From Armigeres subalbatus (taxonomy: Eukaryota > Arthropoda > Insecta > Diptera > Culicidae): a stretch of DNA of 64,000 nucleotides. Below are positions 25,746-35,010 of this stretch, piece after piece (position 1 is the stretch's first letter; each line of letters begins with the position of its first letter). The position numbers were made by a program, and so were the translations under genes. Under the pieces are notes generated by a model. That model searched no databases and was not told the origin of the DNA. It saw only the letters and a list, made by a program, of their open reading frames with translations. The stretch lies in NCBI RefSeq assembly GCF_024139115.2, contig NC_085140.1, forward strand, positions 336,165,099-336,229,098, read 5' to 3'.

Positions 25746-27120
25746 ACAACCGGGTCAAAACTAGGTTAAAACTGCCGCCAGTGGACGAATATTCGTCCAG
25801 CAAGAAGAGGCTGTCCAGATCCCCCCGGTACTGAGGCAACCATCCCTTCCGACTTTTGAACTAAAGAATTCCCTTGAGCACCTGGATAGACGGAAGATGC
25901 TCTTCCCTTGCAATCATTCTAATCAAGGTCAAGGAGTTGCGTAGGGTTGTTTTTCCTTACAACGGAAGAGGATTTAGCCATCCAGCAGCTTCAGCGAAAC
26001 AATCAAGTGTATCTGAGTGTATCCCAACCACCCTGGATACGCAGTTCCAACTGCCCGGGTAAGTAAGGTTACACTATTTTGGCCGCTTCGGCACTCTGGG
26101 ATTCCAACCATGGTTATAAACCCCAACAGACTCAGCGTCCCAGGCATTCCAAGCACTCCAACCCTGATGCTGCTTCCTGATCCAATTTCAGCAGTTTAAC
26201 ATTTCTTCGTAATTTTTTTTCCAAGAACCTTTAATGTCAGATCAGCTCCACTCTGTAACCCTATCTCTGGGTCCAGATGTCACTTAAGCCCAAACTCCCA
26301 AAATCAGCTCAATGCAGTCTTCTAGCCATCCTTCATATTCTGTCTCCAGAGGAACATCAATGGTTACTGGAACAACTTGGCTAACTTAGAATTGTGAATC
26401 CACGATAGTTTCCTCTGGGTTAACGACTTTTAGGAGGTCAACCGTGTCTCTTCTAACTCCATGGACGTATTCCTCGCAGAAATATATAAGTGGTAAGTGC
26501 GAATATCCGGCGTTTGAATACACAGGCCTGATACCTCAACCCACCTTTTTCAACGGGCTTTCCATAACCACCAACCAAGAACATCTAAGTGTTAAATTGT
26601 TTCCAACCTTTATAGGAGCAATCATTTCCCAAATCAAATCAGAGTCGACGCTCATCTTCCCCCCAAAGCCAAAAGGCCACGACGACGCTATAAAACTACC
26701 GATTGGGAGTCTAATGAGCACCATCTTCCACCAGCTTTAGAACGCACCCGTTTTCCCTTCCGACTTCACCCAGCCGACCAAGACGAATAGCTCTATTTAT
26801 GGTGGTCGGACGAAACGCGTCGAGTTACTTAATATGGGTCCTGTATAACCCGTGTGGTGCGAAGGACCGACTTGACCCAAGTAGTACCTGCAACATGCTT
26901 TAAACATGTTTCTAAATAAGTTGTATGCGAGTTCCGCAGAAAACCAATGTTTTTATTCTTTACTATTCTTTGTGGCCTTGCTCGAGTTGCCAGTTTGGTT
27001 TGCAGTTTTTTTTCACAATCGGAGAAAATAATAAAACGAATTAATAGGTAATTCGTGTTACTTGTTGATACTCATCATTTGATAAAAAGAAGGCTTTGGA
27101 AATATTGACTGTTTTTGAAG
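25746..27120. other. Unassigned
   Basis: A 98-codon plus-strand frame (26444-26740) has no recognised domain. The sequence has a C-rich, Pro/Thr/Ser-coding look that could be a decayed element, but I cannot name one. Confidence 0.4.
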
Positions 27121-27124
27121 AAGG

Positions 27125-27395
27125 ATTGTGGGTTTGAATAGCCTTTATTCCGGGCAAACGTCTATTTCTTAAAGAAGGAAAACATCCACCATGTCTATTC
27201 CGGGCAAACGCATATTTTTAAAGAAGGGATTACACCCACCATTGCCTTATTCCGAGAAAATGCCTACTTTTAAAGGAGCAATCACATCCACTATCCAGAA
27301 GGAAACACATTATTCATTGCTTTTCACTGGGAAAACTATATTTCCGATGAAGGGTAACAATTATTATTGCTTTATACCCAGCAAGTGATGCTTTA
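27125..27395. repeat. Degenerate tandem repeat, TTCCGGGCAAACG type
   Basis: Four or so units of roughly 55-70 bp with the order TATTCCGGGCAAACG, TATTT-TTAAAGAAGG, AACATCCACCAT. The first copies are well preserved; later ones (after 27290) are degenerate. Confidence 0.75.
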
Positions 27396-27759
27396 TGAAA
27401 GTTTTTCTGATGCTGTTCAGCATTATCCCAAATTCCATCATGTTGAATGACCTTAGGCCAAATAGTGTTATGTTAATGGCCTGCTTCATCTAGGGATATG
27501 TCATTTTAGGGATATGTGATTGTCGAAGATTTGCTTGTTTGAGGAATTGTTTCGGAGCATTCTACTGTCAAAGAACCTTGATGAACTAAATAAGAGGGAT
27601 ATTAAATTAAGTCGTTTTCTAAACAATAACAAGCCAAATCCTCCCCGCATTTCAAAACTCTTCCAGGCTCTCTAAAATAATTTTTGGGTAAAAAATACGT
27701 GTTTAAAATTTGGTTTGAATTCACCTATGATAAAAAGGTATACTAAACTGTTCGTTTAA

Positions 27760-28885
27760 TAAATATACCCTCTCTCGTTCAGCTGTGAGATCCCACCTAG
27801 TCTGATATAGTCTCTTGAAGAGAATATGGGTTCCAAATTTGGTGACATCGTTAAATGGTTCAGAAGTTATACTGAATTGATCACACAAACAATACCCTCT
27901 CTCACAACTCCCCATTTTAAAAGGACCTACAATATCCACTAAAATCGTTTCTTAGACAGACAATATTTGATACAAATTGGTCTAAATCACTGGGGCTCAA
28001 GACTTCAATTGTGTTGATCGATTGCTAAACTATACCCCTCCTCACATACCATCTCTTATTTCCAAAGAGCATGCCTAACTTCCCTATCGGCGTCTCCTTA
28101 AGATAAAGAATGTGTTTCAAATTTGGTGAAATCGGCTAAGGGGTTCAGAAGCTACACTGAGTTGATCGATAACTTAGCAATAACCTCACCCCTTACCTCC
28201 CCTTTTCCAAAGAGCATCCCTAACCCCCATCGTCGTCTCCCTAAGATAAAGAATGTGACAATCGGCCAAGGGGCTTGGAAGGAACTGAGTTGATCAATAA
28301 CTAGCAATACCGCCACCTCACCCTCCTTCTTCCAAAGAGACCCCTAACCCCCCATCGTCGTCTTCTTAAGATAAAGAATGTGTTTATATTTGTTGAAATC
28401 GGCACGGGTAAGTTAATGAGTTGATCGATAACTTAGCAATAGCCTCCCCCTTACCATCCCCCTTTTCCAAAGCGCATTCATCGTCGTCTCCTTAAGATAA
28501 AGAATGTCTGTTCCAAATTTGGTTGAGATCGGCCAAGGGTTCAGAATGACACCGAGTTGATCGATGACTACAATACCTCCCCCGCACCTCCCCTTTCTAG
28601 AACATCTTTTACCCCCATCGTCATCTCCTTAAATAAAAATGTATGTTCCAAATTTGTTGAAATCATTAAGGTTCAGAAGTTACACTGAGTTGATCGAGCT
28701 AAGCAATACCCCTCCCCTTATCCTCCCCTTTCCAAAGAGCATCCCTAACCTATCGTCGTCTTTTTAAGATAAAGAATGTGTGTTTCAAATTTGGTTGAAA
28801 TCGGATGCGTTCTAGAAGTTATGCTGAAACAAATACAAACATTCATACACACAAACATTGAGTTTTACATATATATAAGAAGATA
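27760..28885. repeat. Tandem array, about 125-143 bp unit
   Basis: The word AGATAAAGAATGTG recurs at 28101, 28244, 28369, 28495 and 28767, with a degenerate copy near 28631. Each is followed by CAAATTTGG-TGAAATCGG, a GGTTCAGAAG block, GTTGATCGAT, a CCTCCC-rich stretch and CATCGTCGTCTC. The last unit passes into a tail with CAAATACAAACATTCATACAC and ACATATATATAAGAAG. That tail resembles 3' ends of insect LINE families, so the array may have grown from a LINE 3' end. Confidence 0.85.
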
Positions 28886-28889
28886 GAAG

Positions 28890-29420
28890 AAGTAGATGAC
28901 ATTGAGGATATTTTTTTTGTATCTTTATTAATAAGACTTTCGGCCCTATGCTGCCTCACCGTGGATTAAGGAAATTGACGTTTCCTCTGTTTAAAATAAA
29001 TTGAAGAAATAAAACTTGAATATTAGTTCATTTTTATTCGTTTGTAACTACCTTTTGATACTTTTGAAACTGTTTTCTAACACAATCATAATTGGTGGAG
29101 CTTAGGTGTTTTAAATAAGTTTGACAGTATATTCTTTGTGTAAAATTGTAAAAATGGCTTCAAATTGTGAAAAATAAAGAAATTACGAAGAAAATCAGGA
29201 GAAGGGCAAGAAGAAACGTGAAATGCTTACAGCAGTATTGGAGCAAAATATTCTATTTCGAAGTATTTGATAAATTAAACTGCATACATTAGCAGCTGTC
29301 TCATCTGAAAAATTTGCTTTTGGCCATGACATCGAAGACTACAACGACAATTGCCTACAGATCTCGAGGATCTCAATAACGACTTAAGAAAATAAATTGT
29401 AATAAATTGTTTTAAAATAT
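28890..29420. other. Unassigned, possibly upstream part of a decayed transposase gene
   Basis: AT-rich. 29160-29300 contains short Lys/Glu-rich frames that could be the 5' part of the transposase relic that follows. 29401-29425 looks like a polypyrimidine-poor intron end ending in TTACAG. Confidence 0.35.
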
Positions 29421-29425
29421 TACAG

Positions 29426-30200
29426 GTGTGATAGGTCACAATGGGTACACTTCATGCCTGAAATGCACAACCGAAGGTGAATATTCACACGAGTTCCGGA
29501 CGATGACATTCACAGATATAGACGTTCCTCTTCGAACCGACGCCGAATTTCGTGCCAATGTATACGAAGGTGTGATGGCCATAAGCAAAAGTATTCTGAA
29601 CATATTCATGGAATCGATATGATCAAGGATTCTCTCTATCGTGATGCCTGCATCTAATAATCAGATAAAATTATTGATCTTGGCATAACCAAACGTTTCC
29701 AAATGGATGAAAAATGGGACACTGAATAACCTTAATGCTAAATGGTCAAAGAATTCAAATGCAAATCAAATTTCAGGAACAAATTACCACTGAGATCAGA
29801 CAACCGGTTGTAGTCTTGAACAATGAAAGGAACTGAATTTCGTTCTTTTACTTTTTTATTCTAGCCCTATAACTCATCAATCATTTTTTTGATTCGAAGA
29901 TGTTTCAGAGCATTTTCTGAACTTTTATTGTACCATCCAAATATGTTCTAGAAATGGTCAAGGGCCAGAAAACTTATCAGTAACATGAAACTTAACACAT
30001 GATTTTTTGGAGGGCGAACTTCTCGGTAATAAACCTTTTGCAGAATATGCATAACCTTGTCATATGGTAGATGGATGTGGAACGATTTGCGATATTCGTT
30101 CATTCGATGCGATCTTTAAATCAAGGTTGTATACCCTGAAAGGCTGATTCGTACGGCAATCTTCATTGTCTCAAGTTTCTATGGATAACTAGATATACAG
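29426..30200 (+). pseudogene. Decayed transposase-like gene
   Basis: A 64-codon frame at 29428-29622 begins IGHNGYTSCLKCTTEGEYS and continues with TDIDVPLRTDAEFRANVYEG. I recognise this as a multi-copy transposase-related family of insects and other animals. Further family motifs follow in shifting frames: HGIDMIKD and IDLGITKRF (about 29600-29690), TTEIRQPV (about 29790), KGTEFRSF (about 29825), and an MHNL...DVERF block (about 30047-30090). The order is the family's usual order, but stops and frameshifts interrupt every segment, so no product can be made. TTACAG just before 29426 looks like a 3' splice site, suggesting that the source gene had an intron. The superfamily is uncertain; a CACTA/EnSpm-like origin is one possibility. 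Confidence 0.6.
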
Positions 30201-30324
30201 ACCAATTCTTCAAGAAAGTAGATTGCAAGGGGGATATCTTCCTGCCATTCTTAAAAAGATATAAAGCAGATTATTAGATGATTCCTAAAGTTATTTTGGA
30301 AAAAAAATTTGTCAGTTCATAGAA

Positions 30325-30490
30325 GTTAATGCCTATATTCCGGGACAGACAAACCAATCGGTTTGACATTAATTTACAATACTGAAAACTTATGTAATAT
30401 GTACACTATGTGGAAGATATTGATTTGAAAAATGTTTTGGTGGTAACCACTTTACCATCGATGGGAATTATTCATATATGAGTTATCAGA
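30325..30490 (-). mobile_element. Diverged copy of the 7.3 kb SINE
   Basis: Matches 7291-7470 in the same orientation through CCTATATTCCGG, GACATTAATTTACAAT and CATCGATGG. The tRNA-like head is largely lost; the B box is not recognisable. Confidence 0.5.
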
Positions 30491-30499
30491 ACATTGGGT

Positions 30500-30955
30500 T
30501 GCATATTCTTTCATAGATTTACACGACTACTTTTTTGATACCAATTCAGATAGCCAAGTGATTCTAATGAGTACCTAGATGTGGCACGTGGATATGGTTG
30601 TTCACGATCCATCTAGAAATCTATTTTATTTATATGGAAATGCAGTTAGCGATCTCAGGGACTTTTTGTTTAATCCTTTAATTTCGTCTCATCTATGCGT
30701 CTGGTCGAATGTTAAGCCACAAGAAGTTTTAGTTAAAAACATTAGAGGGAAAATGGTAAAAAATTGGTTGTAATGTTTGCCAAATGTGTATTTATTCCAT
30801 TATTCATACTTCGAAAGATTGATATGATGATTAGTAAGAAAATTTAACTAAACCAACTTAACGAGAATTAATTCTTAACTGCGTTCAGATGTCACGCTAT
30901 CTTTTTTGAACATATTTATGTTCCTAATTCATCGTTTCACATAGTTGCATTAGGG
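30500..30955. other. Unassigned
   Basis: A 64-codon frame (30579-30773) without recognised domain may be a tail of the transposase relic or chance. Otherwise nothing seen. Confidence 0.35.
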
Positions 30956-31081
30956 CAGTGGTTCTCAACCTGGGGTACATGTACCCCTGGGGGTACCTTT
31001 TCCGGGCCCAGGGGGTACCTCGTACAAAAAATGATAATGGCAATTTTTGCATAATATGCATCGATCAGTAACTTATCGAGC

Positions 31082-31177
31082 AGCACAAGGTCAACAAAAT
31101 GGTTGCAGCAACTCTGAATGTGACTAAATCTAGTCACTTATGAGTTACAGTAACCATGTGGAATATGTGTGCTAGGG
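31082..31177 (-). repeat. About 100-bp dispersed repeat inside the hAT-like element
   Basis: Its reverse complement matches 43854-43952. Shared words are CACACATATTCCACAT, GTAACTCATA-GTGAC, GTTGCTGCAACCATTTT and ACCTTGTGCT. It is absent from the related flank at 20.4 kb, which suggests insertion into this copy. Confidence 0.7.
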
Positions 31178-31439
31178 TACTAGTTGAATTCTTCTCTCAA
31201 CCACAATGGATAAAGGGCTGTGGGAAAGATCAAAAGGACAGAATGACGAATGAACAAATTTTAAAATCTTCTATGCAATCTACCTGATCGAATCGAATGC
31301 TTGAATGACATGTTAAGAATATGCTTCTGAACTAAAATTTGAACACGTTCGGAAGCCTCAATTTTAGGACATGAAGTTTTTTTTTTTTTAAAGCTCACTT
31401 GTCTTGATCCAAGGCCTTCTAGCTGTTAAATTAGATACT

Positions 31440-31670
31440 TTCGAAGATCGAGACCTTTCAAGAGCTTTGAAGTTCCATTCAAAAAGTCAAAACCTACTTT
31501 CTAGAGGTTCTAGCCTGAAAACCCTTTTAAGAAGCCGGAAGCCTTCAAACCCTCTGAAGCCTCCCTTTAAGAAGTTCGAAACTTTCTTTCAAGAGGCTGA
31601 AGCCTACTCTAGCTCTTCAAGAAGGCAGCCTTTCAATAGCCCCGGAAGCCTCCTTTCAAGAGGCCCGTTC
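31440..31670 (+). repeat. Degenerate GAAGCC-type minisatellite
   Basis: Diverged units of the same type as 20728-21975 (GAAGCCTCC-TTCAAGAGG). Only the last few are well preserved. Confidence 0.75.
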
Positions 31671-31696
31671 AAAGATTCTTCTAATAACAGTCAACG

Positions 31697-32165
31697 GAGT
31701 TGTAGGACAAAAGGTCGAAGGGCAAAACGTTGGAGGACAAAAGACCGAAGGGTCAAAAGGACGAAAGGATAAAAGGTCGAAACGGAAAACCGGAGTTAAA
31801 AGGTCGAAGGTCAAAAGGTCGAAAGGACAAAAGGTCCCAGGGCCAAAAGGTTGAAAGGATAAAAGGTCGAAACAAAAGTTTGAGTCCAAAGGTTGAAGGG
31901 TCAAAAGGCCGAAGGGTAAAAGGTCGAAACGAAAAATTTGAGTCAAAAGGTTGAAGAACAAAAGGTCGAAGGTCAAAACGTCGAAAGCACAAAAGGCCGT
32001 ATAATCAAAAGATCGAGGGACAAAAGGTCGAAACAAAAAAATCTGAGTCAAAAGGTCGAAGGACATAAAATAAAATGACGAAACGACGAAAGAACAAAAG
32101 ATAGTTCTATCGGTTGTAGGACAAAAGGTTAAAGGTCAAAAGGTCGAAGGGTTGAAATGTGAGAT
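31697..32165 (+). repeat. GGTCGAA-type minisatellite
   Basis: Tandem units near AAAAGGTCGAAGGACA, with longer units containing GTCGAAACAAAAA-TTTGAGTC. It starts at GTTGTAGGACAAAAGGTCG and finishes near GTGAGATGGGATAAG, edges that recur at other loci. Arg/Lys-rich frames on one strand and Phe/Leu/Pro-rich frames on the other are repeat by-products. Confidence 0.95.
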
Positions 32166-32169
32166 GGGA

Positions 32170-32992
32170 TAAGAGATTGAAATTATAAAAAATGAGGCAT
32201 TATGAGGTCGAGTATTAATCAACCATTCTTTTTCACATTTATGTAAATTTTAGATCATTAGTGTAGAATACAAAATTTATTCCTTCTGATTCTTTATCCA
32301 CATGTACAGCTATATATGTAGACAAAGAATTATAAGGAATAAATTTTGTTTATTACGCCCTTTTCAAATGTTGGTCTAGATTTGTGTTTCACCTGATACT
32401 ATTTATTTGTAGATTTTTTCCTTCTTTTAATCATAGACTTTCTTTCGATTTTCGTACATTTATATTTATTTGTGTTCAACCTGATTTTTATTGTTGAATT
32501 TCTCCTTCTCTCTCGGGTTTCGCATATTTATATTTATTTGTGTTTCACCTGATAATATTTCGTTCTAGAGTTTTGACTCAAATCAACATTTTCATCAGTG
32601 TGTTGCTAGGCTTTATTTAATAATGTTTTAATTTCTTAAATTAGTTTACTAATTTTCATTAAAATGTTTTTTTTTAAATATACCATTTTAAGCCTAATAT
32701 ACTAAGTACATAGATGCAGTATTTCGAAAAATTTCGGTTCAGTTGGTTCGAAACGAAATTCCGCGGAATTTCGCGGAATTTGAGCGTAACGATATCTGAT
32801 TTCTTCATTTCGTTAATTAAAAAAAAATGTTAGAAAAAACTAACTTTTAACGAAATTTAACGGAATTCTGCGGAATTTCGAAGAAAATCGAAACTTACAC
32901 CATGCTTTATATTTTAAAAAATTTCGGCTGCGCCACAGAACAAAACCATAAAACTGTTCATCATGAATTCGAGTTAGTATCTATTTATTCTA
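32170..32992. other. Unassigned AT-rich DNA
   Basis: Contains a loosely repeated motif (TATTTATTTGTGTTTCACCTGAT at about 32380, 32460 and 32530) and a patch of CGGAATTTCG words near 32755-32880 that resembles decayed GGAATTTC minisatellite. No gene seen. Confidence 0.5.
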
Positions 32993-33150
32993 CCTTATTT
33001 CGATATTTGCAGATCGCATTTCGACCACAGTTGTGGTCTAAATCGTATCTGCAAAAGATATCGAAATAATTGGTGGAATTAAATGGAGAGTACTTAACTC
33101 GTCTTAGACGGTTGAATACATTGCACTAAAAAGAGCTTAAATATTTTTTT
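32993..33150. repeat. Imperfect palindrome plus dispersed repeat
   Basis: TTATTTCGATATTTGCAGAT at the left faces its near-complement ATCTGCAAAAGATATCGAAA at about 33048, joined through CGACCACAG/CTGTGGTC-like arms, making a foldback of about 79 bp. The dispersed repeat shared with 18898-18970 follows directly (33075-33150). Confidence 0.65.
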
Positions 33151-33970
33151 CATAAAACTGTTGTCAACATTTGTATTAACGCCTACTGCATAACCCCATT
33201 CTGAGTCGACAAATTTCTTTTAAGTTTTCTTCTATAAAACTTCTTCAGTGTTTTATTAGAAATGTATAACAGAAAACCAAAAGTATCTTTAAGTTGATTA
33301 TGGGGATATCTTATTTTTAACAAAAGTGATCCGACTCAATATTTGAGAATTCGGGAGCACATACTCCACGATGAATTCCTTTGAAAGCGCTACAAATGCT
33401 GGTGTATTGGCTTATCACCAATAGTATATGAACGAGAACGCGGCGATGTTTCACACCCTACTTCTTCTTCTACTATAACTCTATTAGTCGCAAATAGTTA
33501 TTTGACTTCGAAAAAATTATATCAGAATTGCGTACTTTAAGTCAATCTTCTTCTTCAATGGCTCACATTCCAATTGGAACTTGCCTCTTACAACTTCGAT
33601 TCTATTAGCATTTCCTCGTTATTAATTGAAAGCTTTTCTATGCCCGCCATTGCAAGGGTATGCATCTGTGTGCTGTTAATGGATAATTATATCATGGGAT
33701 TCGAGAATCTACAACCCGAAACATTCTCTAGACTGGACTCGAGAATCGAATTGCCATCTCCGGATTGACGAATCCACCGTCTTTTGCCATAAGACTACTG
33801 GACCTAAGAGACTAAGGTCAATACATTAATAAAAATTCCGCGGAAGAAAATTAAATTTCGTTTCGTTTGTAAAATATTTCAATTCGAACCTTGGTCTCAA
33901 ATATAAACATGCAATTATGACAAATTGTTTGAAGTAAATTATCGAATATAATAGCTTTTTATTGATTAGA
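33151..33970. other. Unassigned
   Basis: Nothing recognised on either strand. Confidence 0.45.
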
Positions 33971-34060
33971 ACCCTTACGTTACGCTGTAAAGCAAGAGGG
34001 ATATTAATTGCCCAAATTTGCGTCACGTAATTTTGAACGGACCTTATTATTTTTCATTTA
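33971..34060 (-). repeat. Dispersed repeat with GGTCCGTTCA end, second copy
   Basis: Inverted copy of 8841-8933. Shared words include TTACGTTACGCTGTAAA, GCCCAAATTTGCGTCACGTAA and GAACGGACCTTATTATT. At both loci a GGTCGAA array lies within a few hundred bases. Confidence 0.65.
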
Positions 34061-34188
34061 ATGAAGTCAACGAGTAAACTCTCTTAACGCCCAAGACCGC
34101 CTTTAGATTAAAGTTTTGAAGGAACTTTAAATTTTATTTGTTATGATTTTAAAAAGTTTTTGATGCTGATGAATAATAAAAAGTTCTT

Positions 34189-34213
34189 CTTGTACTTGTA
34201 CTTGTACTTGTAC
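34189..34213. repeat. Microsatellite (CTTGTA)n
   Basis: Four perfect hexamer copies. Confidence 0.95.
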
Positions 34214-34444
34214 GTGAATTCATTCTAAACAAGAAAGCAAAATTCTAAAAAAGTGAAATGGATGAAATCGCGATTTGAAATTTTTGAGCCAGAAATGTGT
34301 TCAGATCGTTTTTAGAAAGCAAAATAGTCATTTTGAGCGAAAAAATAAATTTGGGTGTTAGAGGGTTAAAATATAAGACATATCTCGTAAGAACAGTTAA
34401 TGATTAATAGAATGAAACTTGAATTCTGCTCCATTTTACTTTTC

Positions 34445-34655
34445 AGTCGGACTTTTATTACTTTCGATCTTTCATCCAATCGACCTTGATTCATTATTTT
34501 CCCAAGCTTCTTTTCATTCAACTTTGTCGGCTTTACCTTCTTACCTCTGATCTCTTGTTATTTCTGCCCTTTAACTTTCGGATCTTTCTTCCTTTCGACC
34601 TTTTAACCTTCGACCTTTGTGCCTGATCTTTAGTCCTTCAACCTTTTGACAAATT
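34445..34655 (-). repeat. Degenerate GGTCGAA-type minisatellite, minus orientation
   Basis: Units recognisable as TTTCGACCTTTTAACC and CTTCGACCTTTGTGCC. More diverged than the other four arrays of this family. Confidence 0.75.
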
Positions 34656-34779
34656 CTCTACGGATATTCAGGCGTTAATACCCATAAGTCATTAGCGCAA
34701 AGGCCTGGAATTTACTGGACATTATGATTTACGTACCCGAGTAGAACACCAGTTCATCAATGCACTTAACATACTACAA

Positions 34780-35010
34780 AACAAGCGCGGAACAGACAAA
34801 TTGATTTTCCGACGGAAAAAAGCGCCAGCAGGAAGATCAAGACCATAGAGCTGAAGCAATTAAAATGAGCTAAAACGTCAAGCTTATGAGTGGTTTAAAC
34901 TGACTGCACGTGCCGTTGATAAGTTGAGGTTATCCAAAGGTGGCAGCAGCACTACGAAGAGCACCAGAATGACGATGTGGTATGAAATGAGGGAGAATAC
35001 TAAGTTGAAA
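34780..35010 (+). pseudogene. LINE relic (EN-RT linker fragment)
   Basis: 34795-34860 translates with small frame changes to a KLIFRRKKAPAGRSRP-like basic stretch, and 34930-34985 to a QHYEEH-like stretch. In that spacing these resemble the segment between endonuclease and reverse transcriptase of insect LINE ORF2 proteins. Frames are broken and neither flanking domain is preserved. Recognition is from memory and moderate. Confidence 0.4.

Larger units (their letters stand above)
30956..31690 (+). mobile_element. hAT-like non-autonomous element, copy 2, with terminus
   Basis: It begins with CAGTGGTTCTCAACC, the characteristic end of many hAT-superfamily transposons, followed by GGGGTAC/GTACCCC dyads. 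The next 450 bp match the copy at 20401-20730. A block at 31082-31177 is an inverted copy of 43854-43952. Downstream are a degenerate GAAGCC array (31440-31670) and then a GGTCGAA array. No transposase frame and no matching right-hand terminus are visible, so the element is truncated, or its right end is unrecognised. Confidence 0.6.

Noticed and set aside
31656..32066. 136-codon Phe/Leu/Pro-rich frame on the minus strand and Lys/Arg-rich frame on the plus strand
   Set aside because: Both are by-products of the GGTCGAA array. The same applies to frames at 58028-58246 and 59465-59733.
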